A DNA stretch of 64,000 bases from Actinomycetes bacterium (GTDB taxonomy: Bacteria > Actinomycetota > Acidimicrobiia > Acidimicrobiales > RAAP-2), in assembly GCA_021806045.1 (NCBI GenBank), contig JAJZDI010000002.1:169133-233132 (forward strand). The letters are read 5' to 3'. A program made the translations under genes and the position numbers. Below, piece after piece: positions 1 to 12,123 of this stretch (its first letter is position 1; each line of letters starts with the position of its first letter). The notes beneath the pieces are model-generated. The model was not told the origin of the DNA, ran no database searches, and saw only the letters and a list, made by a program, of their open reading frames with translations.

Positions 1-67
1 TGTTCACCAGCTGGAGCAACAGGTCGATGGGGCCCTCGAAGGCGGGCACGGCGACGGTGGCGGTCAC
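1..67 (-). CDS. scpA: Segregation and condensation protein A, N-terminal fragment
   Basis: Only the first 22 codons are in the window; the gene runs off the left edge. Reading the minus strand from a GTG at 67 gives VTATVAVPAFEGPIDLLLQL, which has the FEGPxDLLLxL signature that opens ScpA, the kleisin subunit of the SMC-ScpA-ScpB chromosome condensation complex. It is transcribed away from trpS, with 82 bases between the two starts. In other actinobacteria scpA lies a few genes from xerD, which agrees with xerD at 3.4-4.3 kb here. The family call rests on a short but distinctive stretch. Confidence 0.8.
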   Translation of the reverse strand, partial: MTATVAVPAFEGPIDLLLQLVN

Positions 68-149
68 GCCGACCGACGATACCGGTTGGGCGGCCGCCGC
101 TGGCGCACCCCGCCGGGGGGCCGGCGCCCATCCCCTACGATGGCCCCCC

Positions 150-1133
150 ATGGCCAGGGTCCTCTCCGGCGTCCAGCCCAGCGGCGCGCTCCACCTCGGC
201 AACTACCTGGGGGCCATCCGCTCCTGGGTGGCTCACCAGCACGACCACGACGCCTTCTACTGCGTGGTGGACCTCCACGCCCTCACCGTGGACGTCGATC
301 CTGCCGACCTCCGTGCCCGCACCCTCGACGCGGTGATCGACCTGGTGGCCGCCGGCCTCGACCCCGAGGTCTGCACCCTGTTCGTCCAGAGCCACGTCCC
401 CGAGCACCCCCGCCTCACCTGGCTCCTGGAGTGCACGGCGTCGATGGGCGAGCTGCGGCGGATGACCCAGTTCAAGGACAAGGGGGCAGGGAACGAGGGC
501 GTGCGGGTGGGCCTGTTCACCTACCCGGTACTGATGGCAGCCGACATCCTCCTCTACGACTCCGATCGGGTCCCCGTCGGCGACGACCAGCGCCAGCACC
601 TGGAGCTGGCCCGGGACCTGGCCCAGCGCTTCAACTTCCGCTACGGCGACGTCTTCACCGTGCCGGAGGCGGCGGTGCCCGCCACCGGGGCCCGGGTCAT
701 GGACCTCCAGGAGCCGACACGGAAGATGTCGAAGACGGGCGGCACGCCGCTCGGCACCGTCCAGATGCTCGACTCCCCCGAGGAGATCGACCGCAAGGTG
801 AAGAAGGCGGTCACCGACACCGACGGCGAGGTCCGCTTCGATCCCGAGGCGAAGCCTGGGCTCTCCAACCTCCTCGAGCTCCTGGCGGCTGCCACCGACC
901 GCACCCCGGACGAGGTGGCCACCGGCTACCAGCGCTACGGCGACCTGAAGCGGGACCTGTCCGAGGCGCTCGTCGAGTTGCTCCGCCCCGTGCGGGAGCG
1001 CCGGGCCGAGCTGGCCGCCGACCCGGGGGCGGTCTCCGCCATCCTCGCCGCCGGGGCGGCCAAGGCGGGGGCGGTGGCCTCGGCCACCTACCGCAGGGCG
1101 GCGGAGGCCATGGGGCTGGTGCCGGCGGGCTGA
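150..1133 (+). CDS. trpS: Tryptophanyl-tRNA synthetase
   Basis: This is the class I aminoacyl-tRNA synthetase that charges tRNA-Trp in the cytoplasm. The 327-residue protein opens MARVLSGVQPSGALHLGNYLG, containing the HIGH-equivalent HLGN near residue 15. The second class I signature, KMSKT, is near residue 192 within RKMSKTGG. I chose the ATG at 150 because the family signature begins there; the frame is open further upstream but that extension is not conserved-looking. Length fits bacterial TrpRS. Its last 46 bases overlap the 3' end of the convergent membrane protein gene. Confidence 0.96.
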   Translation: MARVLSGVQPSGALHLGNYLGAIRSWVAHQHDHDAFYCVVDLHALTVDVDPADLRARTLDAVIDLVAAGLDPEVCTLFVQSHVPEHPRLTWLLECTASMGELRRMTQFKDKGAGNEGVRVGLFTYPVLMAADILLYDSDRVPVGDDQRQHLELARDLAQRFNFRYGDVFTVPEAAVPATGARVMDLQEPTRKMSKTGGTPLGTVQMLDSPEEIDRKVKKAVTDTDGEVRFDPEAKPGLSNLLELLAAATDRTPDEVATGYQRYGDLKRDLSEALVELLRPVRERRAELAADPGAVSAILAAGAAKAGAVASATYRRAAEAMGLVPAG

Positions 1134-2332
1134 ACCCGCCCGGCCAGCGCCCGCAGGCACCAGGCGGCCAGCCAGATCAGGACCGCCCCCCGGGCCACCG
1201 TGACCACCACGCCGACCGCCGCGTAGGACGCGTGGTGGGAGGGGATGCGCAGCACGAACTCGTACCACCAGTCGGCCACGGTGACGCCGCCGAGTGCGAC
1301 CCCGGCACCGGCGGGCGCTCCGGCCAGGCCGCAGGCGGCGAAGACCCACAGCACGTACTGGGGGTTCCAGATCTTGTTCACCGCCATCCAGGCCACCAGG
1401 GTGGCGGCGGCGCCCAGCACGACGGCCCGTCCGGCGAGCTCGTCCGCGGCCCGCCACACCGCCCTCGCGCACCAGATGGCGACGGCCGCCACCACCACCA
1501 GCGACACGGCGTCGATGACCGGGCCCGGGAGGAGGGGCCCGAACAGCGAGTCCTTCTCCGGTCGCGTGGAGTTGAAGTCGACGAACCACCACACGTTGGC
1601 CGGTGCCGCCAGGGCGAACGGGGCCAGGACCACCACGCCCACCACCGCGAACCACCCCGCCCACCGCCGCAGGGGGCCGGCGTCGCCTGCACGGGCCCGC
1701 CGGGCCAGGGCGGCCAGGGCCACGGGCAGGGCCACGATGGGGAACAGCTTGGTCAGCGTTCCCGCTGCCGTGGCCGCCCCCGACAGGGACCAGCGCGACT
1801 CGACGAACCACACCAGCGCGGCCAGCATCAGCACGATCCCCACCATGTCCCAGTTGACCCCCGCCCCCACCAGCAGGGCGGGCGACGCCGCCACCCACCA
1901 GGCGGCGCCGGGACGCACCCGGCGCAGGAGGGCGATCGCCCCGGCCGTGGCCGCCGCGCACAGCACGCCGGCCGCTGCCAGCCACGAGGCGGGACCCCCG
2001 GGCAGCCACGACGGCAGCCACAGCAGGAACCCGATGATGATGGGGTACTCGATGCGGTCCTGCAGGTAGGGCACGGGGTGGATCACGCCCCCGGGGCGCA
2101 CATAGTGCTGGCCCGACAGCTTGAGCACATCGGTGTACGCGTGGTGGTCGAGCGCCCAGGTGCCGTACCCGGGGCCGACGTGGCCGAGGCCGGTGGACAG
2201 GATCAGCTCGTCGGCCGCCAGGAGCACGCCGGCCAGGGCGTAGGGGGCCCACGATGCCCCGACCAGCGCCCGGACCCTCAGGCGAAGAGGTTCGCCCACC
2301 AGGAGAAGAGATGGTCGATCAGGGTCGCCCAC
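1088..2332 (-). CDS. GT87-like polyprenol-dependent membrane glycosyltransferase
   Basis: A 414-residue polytopic membrane protein with about ten hydrophobic segments. An HPVPYLQDRIEYPI stretch lies between the first segments and an NWDMVGIVLM stretch follows; this pattern resembles the GT87/DUF2029 mannosyltransferase-like families, which use lipid-linked sugars on the outer membrane face. The sugar and acceptor cannot be told. The start is uncertain: ATG at 2332 would overlap the upstream protease gene by 55 bases, and a GTG at 2299 is an alternative. It follows the M50 protease on the same strand. The 3' end overlaps trpS tail to tail. Confidence 0.6.
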   Translation of the reverse strand: MGDPDRPSLLLVGEPLRLRVRALVGASWAPYALAGVLLAADELILSTGLGHVGPGYGTWALDHHAYTDVLKLSGQHYVRPGGVIHPVPYLQDRIEYPIIIGFLLWLPSWLPGGPASWLAAAGVLCAAATAGAIALLRRVRPGAAWWVAASPALLVGAGVNWDMVGIVLMLAALVWFVESRWSLSGAATAAGTLTKLFPIVALPVALAALARRARAGDAGPLRRWAGWFAVVGVVVLAPFALAAPANVWWFVDFNSTRPEKDSLFGPLLPGPVIDAVSLVVVAAVAIWCARAVWRAADELAGRAVVLGAAATLVAWMAVNKIWNPQYVLWVFAACGLAGAPAGAGVALGGVTVADWWYEFVLRIPSHHASYAAVGVVVTVARGAVLIWLAAWCLRALAGRVQPAGTSPMASAALR

Positions 2333-3030
2333 TGCCGCTGGAACAGGAGGACCAGCACGAAGGGGAGGAACATCAGCGCCGGCTGGAGGCGGTAGTAGTC
2401 AGCCAGGTGGCGGGCGGGGATGAGGCGCTCGAGGACGGCGGCGCCGTCGAGGGGCGGGCAGGGGATGAAGTTGAACACGGCCAGCACCAGGTTGGCCAGG
2501 CCGGCAAGGAGGAGCACCTCCCCCACCAGGGGCATCGGCGCGTAGCCCGTGCGGGCATCCGCCGGCACGACGGCCATGTACACGAAGCCGGCGGCCAGGG
2601 CCAGGATGACGTTGGTCAGCGGCCCGACCAGGGACACGACCACGGTGTGGTTGCGTGGGCTCCGCAGCCGGGCCGTGTTGACCGGCACCGGTTTGGCCCA
2701 CCCGAAGGCGCCCACGCCGGCAAGGCTGAGGACGGCGGGGACGATGATGGTGCCCACCGGGTCGATGTGGCGGATGGGGTTCAGGCTGAGCCGACCCTGG
2801 CGGCGGGCCGTGTCATCACCGAAGACGAAGGCCACCGCGCCGTGGGAGATCTCGTGGAGGATGATCGACGGGATGAGGACGAGGAAGTAGATGACCTGGT
2901 CCCGACCGATGCGGTGGAAGTGCAGGAGGAGCACCACCACCCCCAGGGCCACCGCCACCCCGATGACGATGCGCCGGTCGATCCCACCGGGCCGGCGGGC
3001 ACGCCCCCACCCCGAGCCAATGGACGCCAC
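2278..3030 (-). CDS. Site-2 protease-like M50 metalloprotease
   Basis: An integral membrane zinc metalloprotease of the M50 (site-2 protease) family, about 250 residues. The HEISH zinc-binding motif sits in a hydrophobic helix, and NFIPCPPLDG matches the family's downstream NPxPxxxLDG motif that supplies the third zinc ligand. No PDZ domain is present, so it resembles the compact S2P-like (YwhC/FlgJ-type annotated) group. The GTG at 3030 is taken as start because it lies just after the stop of the upstream dksA-like gene; the frame is open further upstream but inside that gene. Substrate unknown; members often cleave anti-sigma factors. Confidence 0.8.
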   Translation of the reverse strand: MASIGSGWGRARRPGGIDRRIVIGVAVALGVVVLLLHFHRIGRDQVIYFLVLIPSIILHEISHGAVAFVFGDDTARRQGRLSLNPIRHIDPVGTIIVPAVLSLAGVGAFGWAKPVPVNTARLRSPRNHTVVVSLVGPLTNVILALAAGFVYMAVVPADARTGYAPMPLVGEVLLLAGLANLVLAVFNFIPCPPLDGAAVLERLIPARHLADYYRLQPALMFLPFVLVLLFQRQWATLIDHLFSWWANLFA

Positions 3031-3044
3031 GGAGTCAGAGCCCG

Positions 3045-3395
3045 TCAGTGCCGCGAGGCGTGCTCGATGCAGAAGCGGGTGGCCGGCATGGCCTCGAGCC
3101 GGGCTTCGGCGATGGGCTTGCCGCACACCTCGCAGTGCCCGTAGTTCCCCTCGGACAGCTTCTCCAGTGCGTGCGCCACCTCGTCGAGCGACTCCCGCAG
3201 CTGGGTGACCAGGGTCTCGAGCTCGCCCCGCTCGGCCGTGACCTGGCTCGAGTCGGCGAAGTTCGGGTCGAACGCCAGCCCGCCGGCACCCTCACCCACG
3301 CCCAGCTCGGCAAGCTGGGCGCGCAGTTGCTCGCCCTCCTCCTCGAGGAGGCGCCGGTAGTCCACGGTGGGGGCGTCGTTCGGCACGGGTCCCAT
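3045..3395 (-). CDS. TraR/DksA-type C4 zinc-finger protein
   Basis: A 116-residue protein with a coiled-coil N-terminal half (RRLLEEEGEQLRAQLAELG and a later LRESLDEVAHALEKL) and a C-terminal four-cysteine-type finger, CEVCGKPI followed by FCIEHA, the layout of DksA/TraR proteins that bind RNA polymerase through its secondary channel. The last position of the finger is His rather than Cys. The ATG at 3395 begins MGPVPNDAPTVDYRRL. It lies between xerD (stop at 3397) and the M50 protease on the same strand, so it may be the third gene of the xerD transcript. Role in transcription is by family only. Confidence 0.82.
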   Translation of the reverse strand: MGPVPNDAPTVDYRRLLEEEGEQLRAQLAELGVGEGAGGLAFDPNFADSSQVTAERGELETLVTQLRESLDEVAHALEKLSEGNYGHCEVCGKPIAEARLEAMPATRFCIEHASRH

Positions 3396-3396
3396 C

Positions 3397-4340
3397 CTAC
3401 CCAGGGTCACCCCCGGTAGCTCGCGGATGGGCGTTCTCGTAGGCCCGCCGCAGGTGGTCGGCGGTGACCTTGGTGTACAGCTGGGTGGTGGCGATGGACG
3501 CATGGCCGAGGAGCTCCTGGACGACTCGGATGTCCGCACCCCGTGCCAGCAGGTGCGTCGCGCACGAGTGCCGCAGCACGTGCGGGCTCACCCGCTCCCC
3601 CAGCCCCGCCGCCACCGCCCGGGCGTGGACGGCGTCCCATGCGCTCTGCCTCCCGAGGCGCCGTCCCCGCCGGTTGAGGAAGAGGGCGTCGGCGTCGTCA
3701 CGGCGGGCCCACCGCTCCGGCGCCATGGCCGCCCTGCCCGCCGGTGCCAGCCAGTCGTCGAGGGCGGCACGGGCCATGGAGCCGAGAGGGACGAGCCGCT
3801 CCTTGTCGCCCTTGCCCACCACCCGCAGGAGGCCGTCGGCGGCGACCACGTCCCCCAGGGACAGACCGACCACCTCGGAGATTCGGGCGCCCGTCCCGTA
3901 GAGGAGCTCGAGCAGGGCCCGGTCCCGCCTGTCGACCGGTTCGTCGCCGGCGGCGGCCTCGATGAGCCTGACCACCTCCTCCTCGGTGAGCGCCTTCGGG
4001 AGCCGGTGACCGAGGGGCGGGTTCTTCACCTCGGCGCCGGGATCGCCCGCCGCGTACCCCTCGACCGAGAGGAACCGCGTCAGCCCACGCACCGACGACA
4101 GCATGCGGGCCACCGATGCGGGGGTGGCGCCGGCGTTCCGGAGCTCGTCGCGGAACGCCTCGATCTCGTCCGTGGAGATGTCGGGCCCCGCGCCCCGCCC
4201 GGCCCGCCACGCCTCCCACCTGGCCAGGTCCCGCCGGTAGGCGGCCAGGGTGTTGCGGGAGCGTCCCCGTTCCACCGCCAGCCACGTCAGGTACTCCTCG
4301 GCGCCCCGGTCGAGGGCGGCCGGCCCCGGCACCGGGCGCC

Positions 4341-4344
<4 letters not shown>
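3397..4344 (-). CDS. xerD: Tyrosine recombinase XerD
   Basis: A 315-residue site-specific recombinase for chromosome dimer resolution. The N-terminal SAM-like core-binding domain ([21 protein letters not shown]) is followed by the catalytic domain, with Arg in GARISEV (about residue 151), Lys in [19 protein letters not shown] (about 253), LGHASI and the nucleophilic Tyr in TQLYTKV (about 288). All six catalytic positions are present. The GTG start at 4344 overlaps the TGA of the NUDIX gene (GTGA), so the two are translationally coupled. Synteny next to NUDIX and pyrG is typical of actinobacterial xerD. Confidence 0.94.
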
Positions 4345-8278
<3,934 letters not shown>

Positions 8279-8291
8279 CGTGTCCGCCCCC

Positions 8292-9149
8292 TCAGCGGTC
8301 GGCCAGCTGGAACTTGGCCCGCAGGATGGCGTGGAAGTGCCGGCCGCCGAGCGTCACCAGCCGGGCCGGCCGATCACCCTGACGGCAGCGGACCGTCCAC
8401 CCCGGCTCCAGCGTGGCCACCGTCACGCCGTCGACGACGAGGACGGCCGGGCGGGGCTCGAGGACTTCGAAGGCGACCGATTCGGTCGGCTCGAGGACAA
8501 GCGCCCGGTCGAAGAGCATGTGGGGCGAGACCGGCGTCACCACGATGGCGGCCAGGTGGGGCGAGAGCAACGGTCCGCGTGCCGACAGGTTGTAGGCGGT
8601 CGAACCGGTGGGCGTGGCCACCAGGAGCCCGTCGGCCGCGTAGGTGACGAAGGGGCGGCCGTCGATGGTGGCGGCCAGGCGCACGGTGTGACCGGGAACC
8701 GTCTTCTCCACCACCGCCTCGTTGAGGGCCTGGTAGGTCTGTGCGGTGGTGCCATCCGGGCTGACGGTCTCGATCCCCAGCGTCATCCGCTCGTCCACGG
8801 CGGCCGTCCCGTCGAGGAAGCGGTCCAGCGCCTCCTCGACCTCGGAGGCCTCCACCTCCGCCAGGTAGCCGAGGCGCCCCACGTTGACCCCGAGCACCGG
8901 CACCCCGATGCCGCCGGCGGCATCGACGGCGCGCAGCATGGTGCCGTCCCCGCCGACGGCGACGACCAGATCGGTGCCCGGTGGGACCTCACCGTCCGCC
9001 GGGACCACCGAGGCACGGTGGCCCCGTGCCACCAGCCACGCCTGGGACCGTTCCAGGACGGCCGTGGCCGCGGGTCGGTCCGGGTGGACGAAGAACGAAA
9101 TCGTCGCGCTGGTGGGCGGCGCCGCCGCCGCCCCGTCAGTCCCCGCCAC
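8292..9149 (-). CDS. nadK: NAD kinase
   Basis: It phosphorylates NAD to NADP. The 285-residue protein has the diagnostic GGDGT at residues 66-70 and the later NE-containing stretch YQALNEAVVEK, followed by DGLLVATPTGSTAYNLSA, the other conserved NAD kinase block. The GTG at 9149 is preferred because it overlaps the end of tlyA by 14 bases and leaves a normal length before the core. Part of the tlyA-nadK-recN run. Confidence 0.95.
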   Translation of the reverse strand: MAGTDGAAAAPPTSATISFFVHPDRPAATAVLERSQAWLVARGHRASVVPADGEVPPGTDLVVAVGGDGTMLRAVDAAGGIGVPVLGVNVGRLGYLAEVEASEVEEALDRFLDGTAAVDERMTLGIETVSPDGTTAQTYQALNEAVVEKTVPGHTVRLAATIDGRPFVTYAADGLLVATPTGSTAYNLSARGPLLSPHLAAIVVTPVSPHMLFDRALVLEPTESVAFEVLEPRPAVLVVDGVTVATLEPGWTVRCRQGDRPARLVTLGGRHFHAILRAKFQLADR

Positions 9150-9978
9150 CGACGGCCTCGTCGACGGCTTCCGTGGCCCACCGCACCAACTCGCCGCCAC
9201 CGGTCACAGTGCCACCTGTGGCTGCCGTCGCACCGGGCGCAACGGCATGGATGAAGTACTCACGGTTCCCGGCGTGGCCGGGCACGGGCGACGGCATCAC
9301 CCCCATGATGCCCGCTCCGGCGTCGGTGAGCGCGGTGCCGACGGTGACGATGGCTCGACGGTGGACCTCCGGGTCGCGTATGACCCCCTTGCCACGGGAG
9401 ACCTCGGCACGCCCCGCCTCGAATTGCGGCTTCACGAGGACCACCAGCGTCGCACCGGGTGCAGCCGCTCTAACCAGGGATCGCGCCACCGCCGTCGCCG
9501 AGATGAACGACAGGTCGGCCACCACCAGATCGAAGGCATCGAACCCGGCCGCGGCGGCGTCGAACGAACGGATGTCGGTCCGCTCCCACACCGCGACCCG
9601 GGGATCGGTCCGCAGTCGATGGTGGAGCTGGCCGTGGCCGACGTCCACCGCAGCCACCGAGCGCGCTCCGCGCTGGAGGAGGCAGTCGGTGAACCCACCG
9701 GTGGACGCGCCGGCATCGAGGCAGCGGCATCCGGTGGGATCGATCCCGAAGCGGTCCAGGGCGGCCTCGATCTTGCGCCCGCCCCGCCCTACGTAGGGGT
9801 CCGGCTCGGTGACGAGGACGGGCTCGGCCGCTCCCACCATCCGCGACGGCTTGGAGGCCGGCGCGCCACCGACGACGACCAACCCGCGCTCGACCAGCTC
9901 GACGGCCTGGAGCCGGCTCGCGGCCAGGCCCCGCTCGACCAGGACCCGATCGAGCCGGCGGCGGTCGCTCCCGCTCAG
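9136..9978 (-). CDS. tlyA: TlyA-like rRNA 2'-O-methyltransferase/hemolysin, probable CTG start
   Basis: A TlyA-family protein: an N-terminal S4 RNA-binding domain (RRRLDRVLVERGLAASRLQA, then VNG-like VVVGGAPASKPSRM) and a Rossmann methyltransferase domain (CRCLDAGASTGGFTDCLLQ). In mycobacteria TlyA methylates 16S and 23S rRNA. The S4 domain lies upstream of the first ATG or GTG in this frame, and no ATG, GTG or TTG exists in the frame before it for a considerable distance. A CTG at 9978 overlaps the TGA of the upstream gene (CTGA), with a GGAG eight bases earlier, so CTG is the likely start (280 residues). Confidence 0.88.
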   Translation of the reverse strand: MSGSDRRRLDRVLVERGLAASRLQAVELVERGLVVVGGAPASKPSRMVGAAEPVLVTEPDPYVGRGGRKIEAALDRFGIDPTGCRCLDAGASTGGFTDCLLQRGARSVAAVDVGHGQLHHRLRTDPRVAVWERTDIRSFDAAAAGFDAFDLVVADLSFISATAVARSLVRAAAPGATLVVLVKPQFEAGRAEVSRGKGVIRDPEVHRRAIVTVGTALTDAGAGIMGVMPSPVPGHAGNREYFIHAVAPGATAATGGTVTGGGELVRWATEAVDEAVGGGD

Positions 9979-10526
9979 GCGGGAGACTCCGTCACCGGCG
10001 GCGGGGTGGCGGGCGACACGGGGGGGGCCGGCACGGCTGCGGCCGGGGCCTTCTTCGCCGGGGCCTTGGTGGCGGCTGCCTTCTTCGCCGGGGCCTTCTT
10101 CGCCGGGGCCTTCTTCGCCGGGGCCTTCTTCGCCGGGGCCTTCTTCGCCGGGGCCTTGGTGGCGGCTGCCTTCTTCGCCGGGGCCTTCTTCGCCGGGGCC
10201 TTGGTGGCGGCTGCCTTCTCCTGGCCACGCACCAGGTCCGTCGACCGGTTCAGGAGCGACGCGACCTGTCGGGCCAGATCTTCGATGCTGGAGATGCCGA
10301 GGGCCGACATCTGGGACGCGACCTCGTCGCGCACCACCTGGATGAGCTGCTCACTGCTCTTCCGGCTGCGCTCGATGAGCTCGTCGACCCGAGCCTTCGC
10401 CTCCTTGCGCTGGAGGGCACCGCTCTTCACCAACTCCTGGACCAGCTCCTCGGCCCGCGTGCGAGTGATCTGCGTGAACGTCGAACCGGCGTCGAGGTAC
10501 CGGCGAAATGCGTCTTTTTTGCTCAT
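9975..10526 (-). CDS. Small coiled-coil protein with Lys/Ala/Pro histone-like tail
   Basis: A 183-residue protein with two parts. Residues 1 to about 100 are charged helix (RTRAEELVQELVKSG, then KEAKARVDELIERSRKSSEQ), similar in feel to phasin-like or HU-unrelated coiled coils. Residues from about 102 are a basic tail of eleven five-residue units, APAKK or AAATK, ending in a Pro-rich stretch. Such tails bind nucleic acid in histone H1-like and mycobacterial HupB/TopA-type proteins. It sits where other actinobacteria carry a short gene between tlyA and a HAD phosphatase. Start ATG at 10526 follows a strong promoter with no leader. Function is inferred as nucleic acid or granule binding only. 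Confidence 0.6.
   Translation of the reverse strand: MSKKDAFRRYLDAGSTFTQITRTRAEELVQELVKSGALQRKEAKARVDELIERSRKSSEQLIQVVRDEVASQMSALGISSIEDLARQVASLLNRSTDLVRGQEKAAATKAPAKKAPAKKAAATKAPAKKAPAKKAPAKKAPAKKAPAKKAAATKAPAKKAPAAAVPAPPVSPATPPPVTESPA
10051..10215. repeat. 15-bp tandem repeat, 11 units, coding for APAKK/AAATK
   Basis: Eleven consecutive 15-base units: eight of TTCTTCGCCGGGGCC and three of TTGGTGGCGGCTGCC, in the order A-B-A-A-A-A-A-B-A-A-B. Units of the same type are identical, which points to recent expansion or slippage. They encode the basic tail of the overlapping minus-strand gene. Confidence 0.95.
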
Positions 10527-10532
10527 TTTGTC

Positions 10533-10561
10533 ATTCTAGCTGGAGTGCTAGCTGAGAGCAA
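10533..10561 (-). promoter_or_regulatory. Sigma-70-type promoter, leaderless, for the Lys-tailed gene
   Basis: On the minus strand TTGCTC (10561-10556) and TAGAAT (10538-10533) are separated by 17 bases, and only six bases separate TAGAAT from the ATG at 10526. Transcription would begin at or next to the A of the ATG. An imperfect CTAGC/GCTAG inverted repeat (10536-10551) lies inside the promoter and could be an operator. This promoter probably drives the run through tlyA, nadK and recN. Confidence 0.65.
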
Positions 10562-10581
10562 GCACTTGCCGGGATCGTCGT

Positions 10582-11424
10582 TCACTCCTCTGTGCTCTCC
10601 GCGTCCCGCACCGTGGCCGCCGCCACCAGCGAGACCAGGTCGGCTGCACGCCATGTCACGGGAACGTCCACCCCGGGAGCGACATGGCCACCGCCGACAC
10701 CCGAGGCGACCAGCGCGAACGGAACGCCCAATGCTGCCGCCAGTGCGCCGTCCGTCGCCATCTGGTCCCCGACCACGACGACCGGTGACCCCGGCGCCCG
10801 CCCGGCCAGTCGTTTCTCCAGGAGGGACACCATGGGCGGGTTGGGCTTGCCGGCGACCTCAGGGGTCGCCGATGCCGCTGTCGCCACCGCGGCCACCAGC
10901 GCGCCGGTGCCGGGTAGGAGGCCGTCCGGCGTGGGGTGAGTGGGGTCCATGTTGGTGGCGAGGAAGCGGGCGCCGTTTCGGATGGCGGCCGCGGCCCGAG
11001 CCACAAGGTCGAAGTCGAACCGCCGCGTCCACCCGACCACCACCGCGTCGGCGGGACCGTCGTCGACAACGAGCGCGCCCGTCGCCTCGAGGGCCTCGAC
11101 CACGCCGGCATCGGCGGCGACGATCACCGTCGACCCGGGAGCGAGCATGGTGGCGACCGCCTGCGCTGACGAGACGATCTCGCCGGCGGACGCCGGGACC
11201 CCCGCCCGCTCCAGCCGGGCCACGAGCTCGGCGGCCGTGGGTGCCGAATTGTTGGTGGCGAAGACGACGTCGACCCGACGGGAACGGAGATGGTCGATCG
11301 CCTGGCCAACCGGTCCGATGGGGGTGCCGGCCAGCCACACCACGCCGTCGAGGTCCAACACCCACAGCGCTCCCGGCTGAGCCGGCGGAGCACCCGGCAT
11401 GGCGGGCCCGTCCGGCGTGGTCAT
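10582..11424 (-). CDS. HAD-superfamily (NagD-like, class IIA) phosphatase
   Basis: A 280-residue haloacid dehalogenase-type hydrolase. Motif I is VLDLDGVVW (nucleophile D24, D26), motif II FATNNS, motif III Lys in GKPNPP and motif IV GDQMATDG. The cap between motifs II and III is the class IIA type, as in NagD and 4-nitrophenylphosphatase/phosphoglycolate phosphatase-like proteins. The physiological phosphate ester is unknown. The same gene lies beside tlyA in mycobacteria. ATG at 11424 begins MTTPDGPAMPGA. Confidence 0.88.
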   Translation of the reverse strand: MTTPDGPAMPGAPPAQPGALWVLDLDGVVWLAGTPIGPVGQAIDHLRSRRVDVVFATNNSAPTAAELVARLERAGVPASAGEIVSSAQAVATMLAPGSTVIVAADAGVVEALEATGALVVDDGPADAVVVGWTRRFDFDLVARAAAAIRNGARFLATNMDPTHPTPDGLLPGTGALVAAVATAASATPEVAGKPNPPMVSLLEKRLAGRAPGSPVVVVGDQMATDGALAAALGVPFALVASGVGGGHVAPGVDVPVTWRAADLVSLVAAATVRDAESTEE

Positions 11425-11473
11425 GAACGCCGACCGTACCCGACGCCGGTCGGGTACGTGCCGGGTGGGACCG

Positions 11474-11965
11474 TCAGCGCCGGTCCACCGAAGCGGTGTC
11501 GATCCCGGCTGACCGCAGCTCCCGCCGCAGATGGGCCCAGTCGTAGTAGTCGCGCCACGCCGTGATGCGCCCGTCCGGATCGAATTCGAAGATCCCGGCG
11601 ACGGACATGGCGATGGCACGGTCCGCCACCACAAACCGATCGATCCGCTCGGTGAAGACCGATCTCCCGATCGTTCCGATGGTCAGGAACTCGAACTCGA
11701 ACGCTCGGGCGAAGGACGTGTCGACCCCGAGGACGGCCCGGACCATCTCGATGCCCACGGCCGGCTCCCGGTTCGGCTCCGTCCACGACGCGCCGGGGGC
11801 GAAGAACTGGGCCAGGCGGTCCGGATCACGCGTCTTCCACGTCTCGAAGAACGCCCGGACCCGCGCCTCGAGGTCCGGCGTCTTCTCGGCGACCGTGCCC
11901 TCCGGCGCCATCTCGGCGACCGTGTCCTCCATCGTCCTCTCGGCGACCGTGCAGTCCATCATCAT
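11474..11965 (-). CDS. Limonene-1,2-epoxide hydrolase-like (SnoaL/NTF2 fold) protein
   Basis: A 163-residue NTF2-fold protein. The core, beginning about residue 33 (RVRAFFETWKTRDPDRLAQFF) and containing ERIDRFVVADRAIAM and GRITAWRDYYDW, matches the limonene epoxide hydrolase subgroup, whose Asp-Arg-Asp triad has counterparts here in the ERIDRF and WRDYYD stretches. The N-terminal 30 residues are a threefold imperfect TVAE repeat and look like an added tail. Three consecutive ATGs open the gene behind a GAGGAGG ribosome-binding site; the first, at 11965, is used. Substrate unknown. Confidence 0.7.
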   Translation of the reverse strand: MMMDCTVAERTMEDTVAEMAPEGTVAEKTPDLEARVRAFFETWKTRDPDRLAQFFAPGASWTEPNREPAVGIEMVRAVLGVDTSFARAFEFEFLTIGTIGRSVFTERIDRFVVADRAIAMSVAGIFEFDPDGRITAWRDYYDWAHLRRELRSAGIDTASVDRR

Positions 11966-12123
11966 CGCTGCCTCCTCACTGATACGTCATTCGCCGTGTG
12001 CCACGGTGTGTCCTCCTCGATCCGACCTGGGGCGCCGCCACCCGCGTACCCCACACGCCCCACCCACCGACCACAGGTGGGGCGACTGGAGCGGACCATG
12101 CCGGCGCCCTACGCTGGAGAGCG

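Noticed and set aside
86..2395. A 769-codon plus-strand frame and a 705-codon minus-strand frame over trpS
   Set aside because: Low-complexity Pro/Arg/Gly translations overlapping trpS and the membrane protein in other frames.
10051..10215. Possible CRISPR array
   Set aside because: Units are contiguous 15-mers without spacers and are in frame with a coding sequence.
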